Assembly: GCA_001798105.1 (NCBI GenBank)
Contig: MGRI01000031.1
Span: 8,731-16,931, forward strand
DNA: 8,201 nucleotides
From: Deltaproteobacteria bacterium RIFCSPHIGHO2_02_FULL_40_11
GTDB lineage: Bacteria; Bdellovibrionota; JACOXK01; 2-02-FULL-40-11
Direction: 5' to 3'
Positions 1 through 5,796 of the stretch are shown piece by piece. The notes under the pieces are model-generated. The model was not told the origin of the DNA. It ran no database searches and worked only from the letters and a program-made list of their open reading frames with translations. Numbering within the stretch: the stretch's first letter is position 1; every line of letters begins with the position of its first letter. The translations under genes and the position numbers were made by a program.

Positions 1-1
1 C

Positions 2-496
2 AGGAATGAATATAAGAATAATTCCATTCATCGATATTGGTACACTTCTGTAATTTGGGAGCTGTCTTCTTGTAAAGATTTTGTAGTGACTCCCAAAAAC
101 ATCGTTAAAGCACTCAAAGAAAAAATTACGTTAAAACAAGCTCAAACAGCGATAGAAGCTCTCTTATCTCAAGGACTTTTAAAAAAAGAAAATAATAAGA
201 TTGTTCAAGCTCCTTTTAAAATCACTTCTTCCAATGGCATTGAGGATATTTATCTTCAAGCCAACCATAAAAAGATGTCACTTATGGCGGCTCAAGCCCT
301 GGAAGAAAATTTTTCAGAACGAGCATTCCAGGGGCTCACAATTGCCATCAATCCTAAGCATGTTTTAGAAGTTAAAAAAGACCTTTCAAGAATAATTCAA
401 GACCTCCAAGAAAAATATAATAATGATCCTGAAGCTCAAATCGTTTGTCGTTTCAATCTGCAATGTTTCCCAGTGGCAGATACTCGAAAAGTTTAA
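2..496 (+). CDS. TIGR02147/DUF4423 family protein, C-terminal part (5' end outside window)
   Basis: The reading frame is open from base 2, so the gene begins before the window. The GTG at 86 is only an internal codon. Translation upstream of it gives HRYWYTSVIWELSSCKDF, which continues without a stop into the later sequence. That fits the family pattern of a Trp/Tyr-rich segment followed by a winged-helix-like block (ITLKQAQTAIEALLSQGLLKK, roughly in the middle) and a terminal domain. The terminal domain has the typical shape of a His followed by Met/Ala, then ERAFQGLTIAI, a long amphipathic helix, and a closing strand with Phe-Pro (FNLQCFPV). Members are usually around 270-300 residues, so about 165 visible codons represent the C-terminal half or more. 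The biochemical role of the family is not established. The winged-helix resemblance suggests a regulator, which is an inference. The gene is convergent with the reductase gene, 39 bp apart. Family recognition is from memory of its consensus. Confidence 0.8.
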   Translation, partial: RNEYKNNSIHRYWYTSVIWELSSCKDFVVTPKNIVKALKEKITLKQAQTAIEALLSQGLLKKENNKIVQAPFKITSSNGIEDIYLQANHKKMSLMAAQALEENFSERAFQGLTIAINPKHVLEVKKDLSRIIQDLQEKYNNDPEAQIVCRFNLQCFPVADTRKV

Positions 497-535
497 GTGC
501 CTAATTATTATGCTAAGGGATCTGACCCGGATGCA

Positions 536-1300
536 CTAAAAATAGGCTTCGGTTTGAATGCTGTAGCCCTTTTGAATCAGTTTTCCCAAGGGCTTTTGCG
601 GTGTTTCGCGTTTATTTCCTAAAGCTTCAATCATCCCGCGATGGCCGCATAAATAAATGAGCGTATCTTTTGGGGTGATCTTATAGCGTTTAAAAAAATC
701 CTCTAAAAGAACATTCACTCTGCCGGTTTGTCCCTGCCAAGGATGGTTGTGTTCTTCTTGGGGGCGGCTTACGGTGGGCACATAAACAAGTTTCCCTATT
801 TTCTCATAAGATTTCAGTTCTTCTAAGTACCCAAATTCATCGAGGTGGCTTGCCCCTTGAAATAAATAGATGGGTTCTTTTAAATGTATATTTTCATAAT
901 AGCCATTCAGATACGCGCGAATCATACTCATAAAAGGTGCAATCCCTGTGACCGTGCAGACCATTACATGCGTGTGTGCCGTTTCATCCAATGTAAATTT
1001 CCCCTTGGCTTTTGAAAGCAGATGGACGGGGTCTCCCTTATGTAAATGAAAAAGCTTTGGCGTTAAAGAAATGGGTTTTCGAAGTGAATCTGGAACCATT
1101 TCTAAAAAAAGTTCAATCGTGTCTTCCTGGGGAGAAGAACAAATGGAATAAGGACGCAACGTACCTTCCATTTCAAGTGTAGCGTATTGTCCAGGTTCAA
1201 ACTTAAATTTTGTTTCAGGTTTCAGCTTTAAAATGGCGAGATTTTCAGTTAAAATCTGTTTGTCTATCATTGAAGCAGTTATATAATTTGGTTGATGCAT
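536..1300 (-). CDS. Ferredoxin/flavodoxin-NADP+ reductase-like flavoprotein
   Basis: Predicted cytosolic FAD enzyme moving electrons between NADP(H) and ferredoxin or flavodoxin. The 254-residue length matches the bacterial Fpr type (about 250-260). The N-terminal FAD-binding beta barrel carries RPYSICSSP at about residues 49-57, the usual RxYS flavin motif. The NADP-binding half shows VTGIAP at 117-122 (normally GTGxAP), TVSRP at 176-180, GRV at 193-195 and LCGHRGMIEA at 217-226. The last site usually reads CGNPxMI, so HRG is a small deviation. The protein ends in EAYF, and in this family the terminal aromatic segment packs on the flavin ring. The ATG at 1300 is preferred because starting at Met11 would cut the first beta strand, although no clear Shine-Dalgarno sequence precedes it. 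It is divergent from the ABC operon across 45 bp. The exact electron partner cannot be read from sequence, and other FNR-superfamily reductases remain possible. Confidence 0.85.
   Translation of the reverse strand: MHQPNYITASMIDKQILTENLAILKLKPETKFKFEPGQYATLEMEGTLRPYSICSSPQEDTIELFLEMVPDSLRKPISLTPKLFHLHKGDPVHLLSKAKGKFTLDETAHTHVMVCTVTGIAPFMSMIRAYLNGYYENIHLKEPIYLFQGASHLDEFGYLEELKSYEKIGKLVYVPTVSRPQEEHNHPWQGQTGRVNVLLEDFFKRYKITPKDTLIYLCGHRGMIEALGNKRETPQKPLGKLIQKGYSIQTEAYF
1260..1287 (+). promoter_or_regulatory. Candidate promoter for the ABC transporter/M20 operon
   Basis: A perfect TATAAT (1282-1287) lies 16 bp after TTGTCT (1260-1265, four of six consensus matches). Both sit inside the 5' coding part of the divergent reductase gene. 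Transcription would start near 1294 and give a leader of about 50 nt before the ATG at 1346. A second, weaker -10 (TATAGT, 1313-1318) lies closer to the gene. The -35 element is poor, so the call is tentative. Confidence 0.3.
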
Positions 1301-1308
1301 GTGGGTAT

Positions 1309-1338
1309 CTTATATAGTGTAGGCCATTCAAGGTTCAA
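1309..1338 (-). promoter_or_regulatory. Candidate sigma70-like promoter for the reductase gene
   Basis: Read on the minus strand, TTGAAC (complement of 1333-1338) is followed after 18 bp by TATAAG (complement of 1309-1314). The predicted start of transcription would fall within a few bases of the reductase ATG at 1300. The mRNA would therefore be nearly leaderless, which agrees with the lack of a Shine-Dalgarno sequence. The match is by eye only, in AT-rich DNA where chance matches are common. Confidence 0.35.
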
Positions 1339-1345
1339 TAAAAAT

Positions 1346-2266
1346 ATGATTGAGATCAGAAATTTAAGTCATCAATACGGCAAAATCAAAGCCCTTCAAA
1401 ATATCAATTTAAAAATAGAAGCTGGCAAAATTACTTCTTTTTTAGGTCCCAATGGCAGTGGGAAATCAACGCTTTTTAAAATTTTAGCAACGTTACTGAA
1501 ACCCACTTCTGGAGAAATTCATTTTTTCCAGACTGCGCTTTTAAAGGATCCGCACACCATTCGAAGATCAATTGGCGTTGTGTTTCAGTCTCCAAGCCTA
1601 GATAAAAAACTTACGGTTTTTGAAAACATGATTCACCAGGGGCACTTGTATGGGTTGAGTGGAACGGCTCTTTCTCAAAAAGTTAAAGTTTTACTTGAAG
1701 AGTTTGGCGTGGCTCAAAGACAGTCTTCTGTTGTTGAAACGTTATCGGGGGGGCTGAAGCGGCGGGTTGAAATTGCAAAAGCCCTTTTACATGATCCCAA
1801 GGTGCTTTTGTTTGATGAACCTGGGGCGGGGTTAGACCCCGGGGTGAGACAAGATATTTGGCGGTTTATGAAAAAACTGCAACGCGAAAAACAGGTAACG
1901 TGCTTGGTGACCACACATTTAATGGATGAAGCCGATCAGAGTGATGACGTCGCCATTTTAGATGAGGGGCATCTCATTGCCTATGACACACCTTACACAT
2001 TGAAACAAGAAATTGGGGGCGATGTGGTGCACTTTACATCGACCAATTTAAATCTCTTAAAGCAAAACGTTGAACAAACATTTAAATATCCTTGCGAAAT
2101 TTTAGGCGGGGAACTGCGGCTTGAAATTGCGCACGGCGAAGATGTGCTGCCCCAATTGGTGAAAGCGTTTCCAACCCTGATTGAAACAGCAAAACTTTCA
2201 AAACCTACGTTAGAAGATGTTTTTATGAAGCGAACCGGGCATGGGTTACGCGGAGAACGTACATGA
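1346..2266 (+). CDS. ABC-2 type exporter ATP-binding protein (DrrA-like)
   Basis: Cytoplasmic ATPase that should power the permease encoded next to it. All nucleotide-binding motifs are intact in a 306-residue protein: Walker A GPNGSGKST (34-42), Q-loop VVFQSPSLD (Gln81), signature LSGGLKRR (133-140), Walker B VLLFDEP with catalytic Glu158, and H-loop His191 in TTHLMDEAD. The D-loop reads DEPGAGLDP, where most relatives have DEPTxGLDP. The C-terminal tail ends KPTLEDVFMKRTGHGLR, as in DrrA/CcmA/NodI-type exporters (drug, antibiotic, polysaccharide or lipid export). The frame is open upstream to a TTG at 1292, but the family begins at about MIEIRNLSHQYG. The ATG at 1346 is therefore chosen; a weak AAGG (1330-1333) precedes it. 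Its stop overlaps the permease start as ATGA. The substrate cannot be predicted. Confidence 0.9.
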   Translation: MIEIRNLSHQYGKIKALQNINLKIEAGKITSFLGPNGSGKSTLFKILATLLKPTSGEIHFFQTALLKDPHTIRRSIGVVFQSPSLDKKLTVFENMIHQGHLYGLSGTALSQKVKVLLEEFGVAQRQSSVVETLSGGLKRRVEIAKALLHDPKVLLFDEPGAGLDPGVRQDIWRFMKKLQREKQVTCLVTTHLMDEADQSDDVAILDEGHLIAYDTPYTLKQEIGGDVVHFTSTNLNLLKQNVEQTFKYPCEILGGELRLEIAHGEDVLPQLVKAFPTLIETAKLSKPTLEDVFMKRTGHGLRGERT

Positions 2267-3039
2267 CACTCCTTCCCGTTTATACGCTTTGGCAAAGAGA
2301 AATTGTTCGCTTTTTAAGACAAAAAAACAGAGTTTTTGGCGCTGTGGGCCAGCCCATTTTATTTTGGTTGGTCTTCGGTTCAAGCTTTAGTGCGTCGTTT
2401 CGCCCACAAAGCTTTTCAAATGGGGCATCTTACTTAGAATATTTTTATCCAGGCATTCTCATGATGATTGTGCTTTTTACAGCCATCTTTTCTTCGTTTT
2501 CTATTATTGAAGATCGGACCGAAGGCTTTCTGCAGGCGGCTTGGGCGTCGCCCGCGGCCCGGTGGCAATTGGTGTTTGGAAAGGTTTTGGGTGGGGCCAC
2601 ACTAGCCCTTTTACAAGCCATGGTCTTTTTATGCTTTATACCTTTTTTACATCTTTCACTCACGCTTCCGTCTGTGATCTTTATCATTTTGGTTTTATTT
2701 TTAACAGCCATCGGCTTAGCAGCTTTTGGGTTTGCCTTGGCATGGCGAATGGATTCGGTGCAAGGGTTTCATGCCATCATGATGCTTATTTTACTTCCCA
2801 TGTGGTTTTTATCGGGCGCCTTTTTTCCATCCCAAGGCCTGCCGCTTGTTTTGGAGTGGATTTTAAAATTAAACCCCCTGACCTATGCTTTAAGTTTATT
2901 GCGCCACATGTTGTATGAAGCTCAAAACCCAATGCTGAGTGCTTTACCGTCATTTGAGATTTCTTTGGGAGTAACGCTTGGATTTTCTATTTTGACATTG
3001 ATATGGGCATGGAAACTTTCACAAAAATGGACGTCGTAG
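2263..3039 (+). CDS. ABC-2 type exporter permease (DrrB-like)
   Basis: Inner-membrane partner of the preceding ATPase. The 258-residue protein has about six hydrophobic segments (near 25-45, 58-82, 107-130, 137-160, 170-189 and 232-250), the usual ABC-2 half-transporter layout. Family hallmarks are EDRTEGFLQAAWASPAAR (about 83-100), the coupling-helix region after TM2; FLSGAFFP (182-189); and LNPLTYALSLLR (203-214) before the last membrane helix. It starts in an ATGA overlap with the ATPase stop and has a good Shine-Dalgarno GGAG (2252-2255) seven bases upstream, so the two are translationally coupled. The 3' end overlaps the M20 gene. With a single permease gene, a homodimer is expected. The exported compound is unknown. 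Confidence 0.9.
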   Translation: MTLLPVYTLWQREIVRFLRQKNRVFGAVGQPILFWLVFGSSFSASFRPQSFSNGASYLEYFYPGILMMIVLFTAIFSSFSIIEDRTEGFLQAAWASPAARWQLVFGKVLGGATLALLQAMVFLCFIPFLHLSLTLPSVIFIILVLFLTAIGLAAFGFALAWRMDSVQGFHAIMMLILLPMWFLSGAFFPSQGLPLVLEWILKLNPLTYALSLLRHMLYEAQNPMLSALPSFEISLGVTLGFSILTLIWAWKLSQKWTS

Positions 3040-4010
3040 AACTTTCCAAAAAACTCATTCAGATTCCTTCTTTGAGTGGGCATGAAATGCCGATGTTTCA
3101 ATCTCTAAAAGCGCTTTTTCAAAAGCAGGGTTATTACGTTAAAGCCATTCCAACTTCAAAAAATCGTTTAAATCTTTTTGCCACAAAAGGATCGCCCAAG
3201 GTTTTATTTTGTTCGCATATCGATACCGTACCGCCTTATGTGCCTTTGAAAGAAACCAAAACCCATCTGTATGGCAGAGGGGCATGCGATACCAAAGGCG
3301 TGATTGCTGCACAGCTTGTGGCAGGGCTTGGTAGCGCTGGGGTTGGGTTTTTATATGTGGTGGGAGAAGAAGTGGATCATTGTGGGGCGATCGATGCTTC
3401 TAAAAAAATTCCAAAAGTGGATGCCATGATTATTGGAGAACCCACCCAAAATAAATTGGCCCAAGGTACGAAAGGCATTGTTAAAGTAACACTTCAAGCT
3501 TTTGGAAAAGCTGCGCATAGTGCCTATCCAAACCTAGGGCATTCTGCGATTCATGCTCTTTTAACAGCGCTTTCAAAAATTCAAAAACTTAATTTTGGGC
3601 ATCACCCAAAACTGGGGGCAGCAAGCTTAAATATTGGCGTTATTTCTGGCGGTGTCGCAGCCAATGTCTTTGCCCCAGAAGCTTCGGCTCAAATTTTGGT
3701 ACGGACTGTTTACAAAAGTAAAAAAGCACTTTCTCAGATTCAAAAAGCCTGCGGCAAAAAAGTGAAAGTAAAACTTCAGGCGATGAACGATCCTATTACA
3801 CTTTCAACCCTTCCAGGATTTCAAACGGATATTGTTTCTTTTAATACCGATATTCCTTATCTGATGCACCGGGCAAAAAACTGCTATCTTTTGGGCCCCG
3901 GCTCCATTTTAGAAGCGCATCACCCGAAAGAACGTATCTCAAAAGGCGAACTTTACAAGGGGGTTGCGTTGTATCGGAATCTATTACAGTTTATTTTTAC
4001 AAAATCTTAA
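3027..4010 (+). CDS. M20 family metallopeptidase / ArgE-DapE-like deacylase
   Basis: Predicted cytosolic di-zinc amidohydrolase of the acetylornithine deacetylase / succinyl-diaminopimelate desuccinylase superfamily. Numbered from the ATG at 3027 (327 residues), the active site is complete. Metal ligand His64 and catalytic Asp66 lie in SHIDTVPP, bridging Asp88 in GRGACDTKG, general base Glu114 and ligand Glu115 in GEEVDHCGA, Glu138 in GEPTQ, and His298 in GPGSILEAHHPKE. His165 (KAAHSAYP) sits in the dimerisation or lid domain. ATGs at 3003 and 3009 are in frame and would add eight or six residues. 3027 is preferred because family homology starts at DVVELSKKLI and GGAA lies at 3011-3014. It overlaps the permease end by 13 bp, so co-translation is likely. 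It is somewhat shorter than typical ArgE (about 375-385). The natural substrate (N-acyl amino acid, peptide or lysine-carrier conjugate) is not determinable here. Confidence 0.85.
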   Translation: MDVVELSKKLIQIPSLSGHEMPMFQSLKALFQKQGYYVKAIPTSKNRLNLFATKGSPKVLFCSHIDTVPPYVPLKETKTHLYGRGACDTKGVIAAQLVAGLGSAGVGFLYVVGEEVDHCGAIDASKKIPKVDAMIIGEPTQNKLAQGTKGIVKVTLQAFGKAAHSAYPNLGHSAIHALLTALSKIQKLNFGHHPKLGAASLNIGVISGGVAANVFAPEASAQILVRTVYKSKKALSQIQKACGKKVKVKLQAMNDPITLSTLPGFQTDIVSFNTDIPYLMHRAKNCYLLGPGSILEAHHPKERISKGELYKGVALYRNLLQFIFTKS

Positions 4011-4066
4011 CCCAATCCTACTTTGATCTTAAATTTTATAGAATAAGCTACCGATAAGGTAAAGAC

Positions 4067-4642
4067 ATGCAAATAGGCTTAAAGAAGTCTTTTCAAGCAG
4101 TCTTTTTGTTTACAAGTTTCTTCCTTTTAACTTCGTGTAATCCCCTTTTAAATTTTGGGGTTGTCCTAAAGGGGGCCTTTTATCGGTCGGGTCAGCCCGA
4201 CTCAGACGATTTAAAATATATTTTAAAGAAAGCCAAGGTGAGAACTGTTTTAAATTTAAAAGGGTCAACCCGGTCCTATGAAAAAGACCTGGCCCGAAAA
4301 TTTGGCGCAAGGTTAATTCATATGAAAATGAATGCCAGTACCCCTCCTACAGAAGAACAACTTGAGGCGTATCTTACACTTTTAAAAGATCCAAAGACTT
4401 ATCCCCTTTGGGTGCATTGTCATGGCGGTGCGGATCGAACGGGGGTAATGGTTGCTATTTATCGTATGGAATTTGAAAACTGGAGCAAATGGCGCGCGAT
4501 GGGTGAAATGCTTTCCTATTTTCATATTCCCGCAGTGTACCCCGAACTTACAAAATATCTCTATCATTATAAGCGGAGGTATGGGGCGTATGAAGAAACA
4601 GCTGAAGAAATGAAAGCTTTGGCACGTTATCTTGAAAAATAA
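4067..4642 (+). CDS. Predicted lipoprotein with DSP/tyrosine phosphatase domain
   Basis: The 191-residue protein begins with a basic stretch and a hydrophobic segment ending in the lipobox LLTSC, with Cys24 as the predicted lipidation site. Asn follows it, not Asp, so outer-membrane sorting or at least periplasmic exposure is expected. The mature part is a cysteine-based phosphatase. FYRSGQPDSDDL (38-49) and VRTVLNLKG (58-66) are typical of the DSP group related to the phosphatase domain found fused to NAD kinase. The P-loop HCHGGADRTG (117-126) supplies nucleophile Cys118 and Arg124 in a perfect CX5R, with Asp123 as in DRTG-type phosphatases. It likely removes phosphate from protein Tyr/Ser/Thr, inositol phosphate or another phosphoester; the substrate is unknown. 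A Shine-Dalgarno AAGG (4056-4059) lies seven bases before the ATG. It follows the M20 gene by 56 bp and may or may not share its transcript. It is convergent with the Fic gene. Confidence 0.82.
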   Translation: MQIGLKKSFQAVFLFTSFFLLTSCNPLLNFGVVLKGAFYRSGQPDSDDLKYILKKAKVRTVLNLKGSTRSYEKDLARKFGARLIHMKMNASTPPTEEQLEAYLTLLKDPKTYPLWVHCHGGADRTGVMVAIYRMEFENWSKWRAMGEMLSYFHIPAVYPELTKYLYHYKRRYGAYEETAEEMKALARYLEK

Positions 4643-4656
4643 AATTAATTTATGCC

Positions 4657-5712
4657 CTATTTTTCTTTTTGGCCCTCAATTTTGTTTATATAGTGAATCA
4701 GGTCTGAAGCACGCACATACCAAAGTTTGCCCTTCTTGTGGGCATTAAGATGTCCTCGATTGATCAAATTGCGAAGATAATCTTGCGAATAGTTATATAA
4801 ACGCCCAAGATCTCGTAAAGGAAGTACCGCAGATGGATCAATATTCGTTAAGCGGCTATCCTTTAAACGACGCACTGTTGTTTGAAGTAATTTTGTAATC
4901 ATTTCAACAAATGGTTCGAAATCATTTTTTCGAATTAATTTATGAACATCCAAAGTCTTTGGTTTCTCCCCTTTTTCAATCTGCTGATGAATTTCTTCAA
5001 AACAAGTATCGGCTTTTTCAAGACAATCATAATATTGATCGCGTTCTTGTTTCGCGATTCCCTTGATTGCAATGTTGAACAATCCCTGGCCAATTAAAGT
5101 ATAAGACAAAAGAATGCGCCCAACACGACCATTACCATCACGAAAGGGATGGATCGTTTCAAACCACACATGAGCTACAGCTGAAAGAAATATTTCAGGA
5201 TAAACATGCTTTTTTAAAGAAGCATTAAACCATTGAATAAAAAGCTGCATCGCCGGACGTATATAAAATACGTCAACGGGTTTAAAAGTTGCATGGGCTA
5301 CCTGAACATTGCTTTTTCTAAAATCGCCAACCTCACCTACATATGTTCCTAAATCTTTTTCATAACGCATGAGCAAAGTATGTATTTGCTTAATATCGGC
5401 CATGCGCAATTCAAACTCATTCTCTTGAAACTGATTATTTGCATATTCATACATGCTACTTGCTGCCTCAAAATAACCCAAAATAGAGGCTGCTTTCTGC
5501 TTATCTGTACGTTTGTTATGCTCGAGAACATCTATCAGTTCTTGGCGATTGGCAAACACGCCTTCAATCGCAATGGAATTACGAATTTCATCTTTAAACA
5601 ACGAATACCACTCTGCATTGGTAACATTGATAAGGTTTCCGAACCTTTTCTTTATTTCCTTGATTTCCAGGTCTAAGGCTAAATTTTTGTTATTTCGAAC
5701 TTTCCGAACCAT
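4657..5712 (-). CDS. Fic family protein with inhibitory helix and C-terminal HTH
   Basis: Predicted AMP-transferase (AMPylator, possibly also deAMPylator) acting on protein hydroxyl side chains. The 351 residues fall into three parts. The N-terminal helical region contains SIAIEG (46-51), fitting the inhibitory motif [ST]xxxE[GN] in which the Glu blocks productive ATP binding (class II Fic). The central Fic domain has an intact HPFRDGNGRVGR (188-199), including catalytic His188 and the Asp/Asn/Arg set. The C-terminal part (about 296-345, LRDLGRLYNYSQDYLRNLIN onward) resembles the excisionase/MerR-like helix-turn-helix (HTH_17). Size and architecture match the SoFic type. The start at 5712 is the only early Met; there is no obvious Shine-Dalgarno. 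It lies 66 bp downstream of cstA on the same strand but has its own candidate promoter and operator. No antitoxin gene is adjacent, which agrees with built-in inhibition. The target protein is unknown. Confidence 0.92.
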   Translation of the reverse strand: MVRKVRNNKNLALDLEIKEIKKRFGNLINVTNAEWYSLFKDEIRNSIAIEGVFANRQELIDVLEHNKRTDKQKAASILGYFEAASSMYEYANNQFQENEFELRMADIKQIHTLLMRYEKDLGTYVGEVGDFRKSNVQVAHATFKPVDVFYIRPAMQLFIQWFNASLKKHVYPEIFLSAVAHVWFETIHPFRDGNGRVGRILLSYTLIGQGLFNIAIKGIAKQERDQYYDCLEKADTCFEEIHQQIEKGEKPKTLDVHKLIRKNDFEPFVEMITKLLQTTVRRLKDSRLTNIDPSAVLPLRDLGRLYNYSQDYLRNLINRGHLNAHKKGKLWYVRASDLIHYINKIEGQKEK

Positions 5713-5761
5713 ATTTTTAATATATAAGCTTAAATTTACCGAACCATACTGTTATGGTTCG
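5705..5761 (-). promoter_or_regulatory. Candidate operator: three half-sites of a Fic-promoter repressor
   Basis: A perfect inverted repeat, CGAACCATA (5740-5748) and TATGGTTCG (5753-5761) separated by CTGT, lies in the gap between cstA and the Fic gene. A third copy, CGAACCATA at 5705-5713, covers the Fic start codon. It is a 10-bp direct repeat (with the preceding C) of the left arm at exactly 35 bp spacing. The palindrome overlaps the predicted transcription start of the Fic promoter, the usual place for a repressor site. There is no U-run after it, so it is not an intrinsic terminator. The natural candidate ligand is the C-terminal HTH of the Fic protein; this is an inference. Confidence 0.6.
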
Positions 5762-5767
5762 ATAAAT

Positions 5768-5796
5768 AGAATAGTATTTTATTTCTTAAATATCAA
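5768..5796 (-). promoter_or_regulatory. Candidate sigma70-like promoter of the Fic gene
   Basis: On the minus strand, TTGATA (complement of 5791-5796, five of six matches) is followed by a 17-bp spacer and TATTCT (complement of 5768-5773, four of six). The -35 element lies inside the 3' end of cstA. Transcription would start close to 5761, within the palindrome, and give a leader of about 50 nt. Spacing and position next to the inverted repeat support it, but no data confirm it. Confidence 0.5.

Noticed and set aside
496..539. Imperfect inverted repeat AGTGC / GCACT around the convergent stop codons, with a small GGG/CCC pair inside
   Set aside because: Loop of over 30 bases, short arms and no U-run on either strand; not convincing as a bidirectional terminator.
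1292..1345. TTG-initiated N-terminal extension of the ABC ATPase
   Set aside because: The extra 18 residues have no family counterpart and overlap the reductase start; ATG 1346 fits the usual N-terminus.
2541..2918. Plus-strand open frame of 125 codons inside the permease gene
   Set aside because: Out-of-frame shadow of the ABC-2 permease, which has clear family motifs in its own frame.
4634..4665. 8-bp inverted repeat GAAAAATA / TATTTTTC between the phosphatase and Fic gene ends
   Set aside because: Arms are almost pure A/T and lie within coding or stop codons; stem too weak for a rho-independent terminator and likely chance in AT-rich DNA.
5740..5761. Palindrome between cstA and the Fic gene as the cstA terminator
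   Set aside because: No U-rich tract follows on the minus strand, and it is placed over the candidate Fic transcription start, which fits an operator better.
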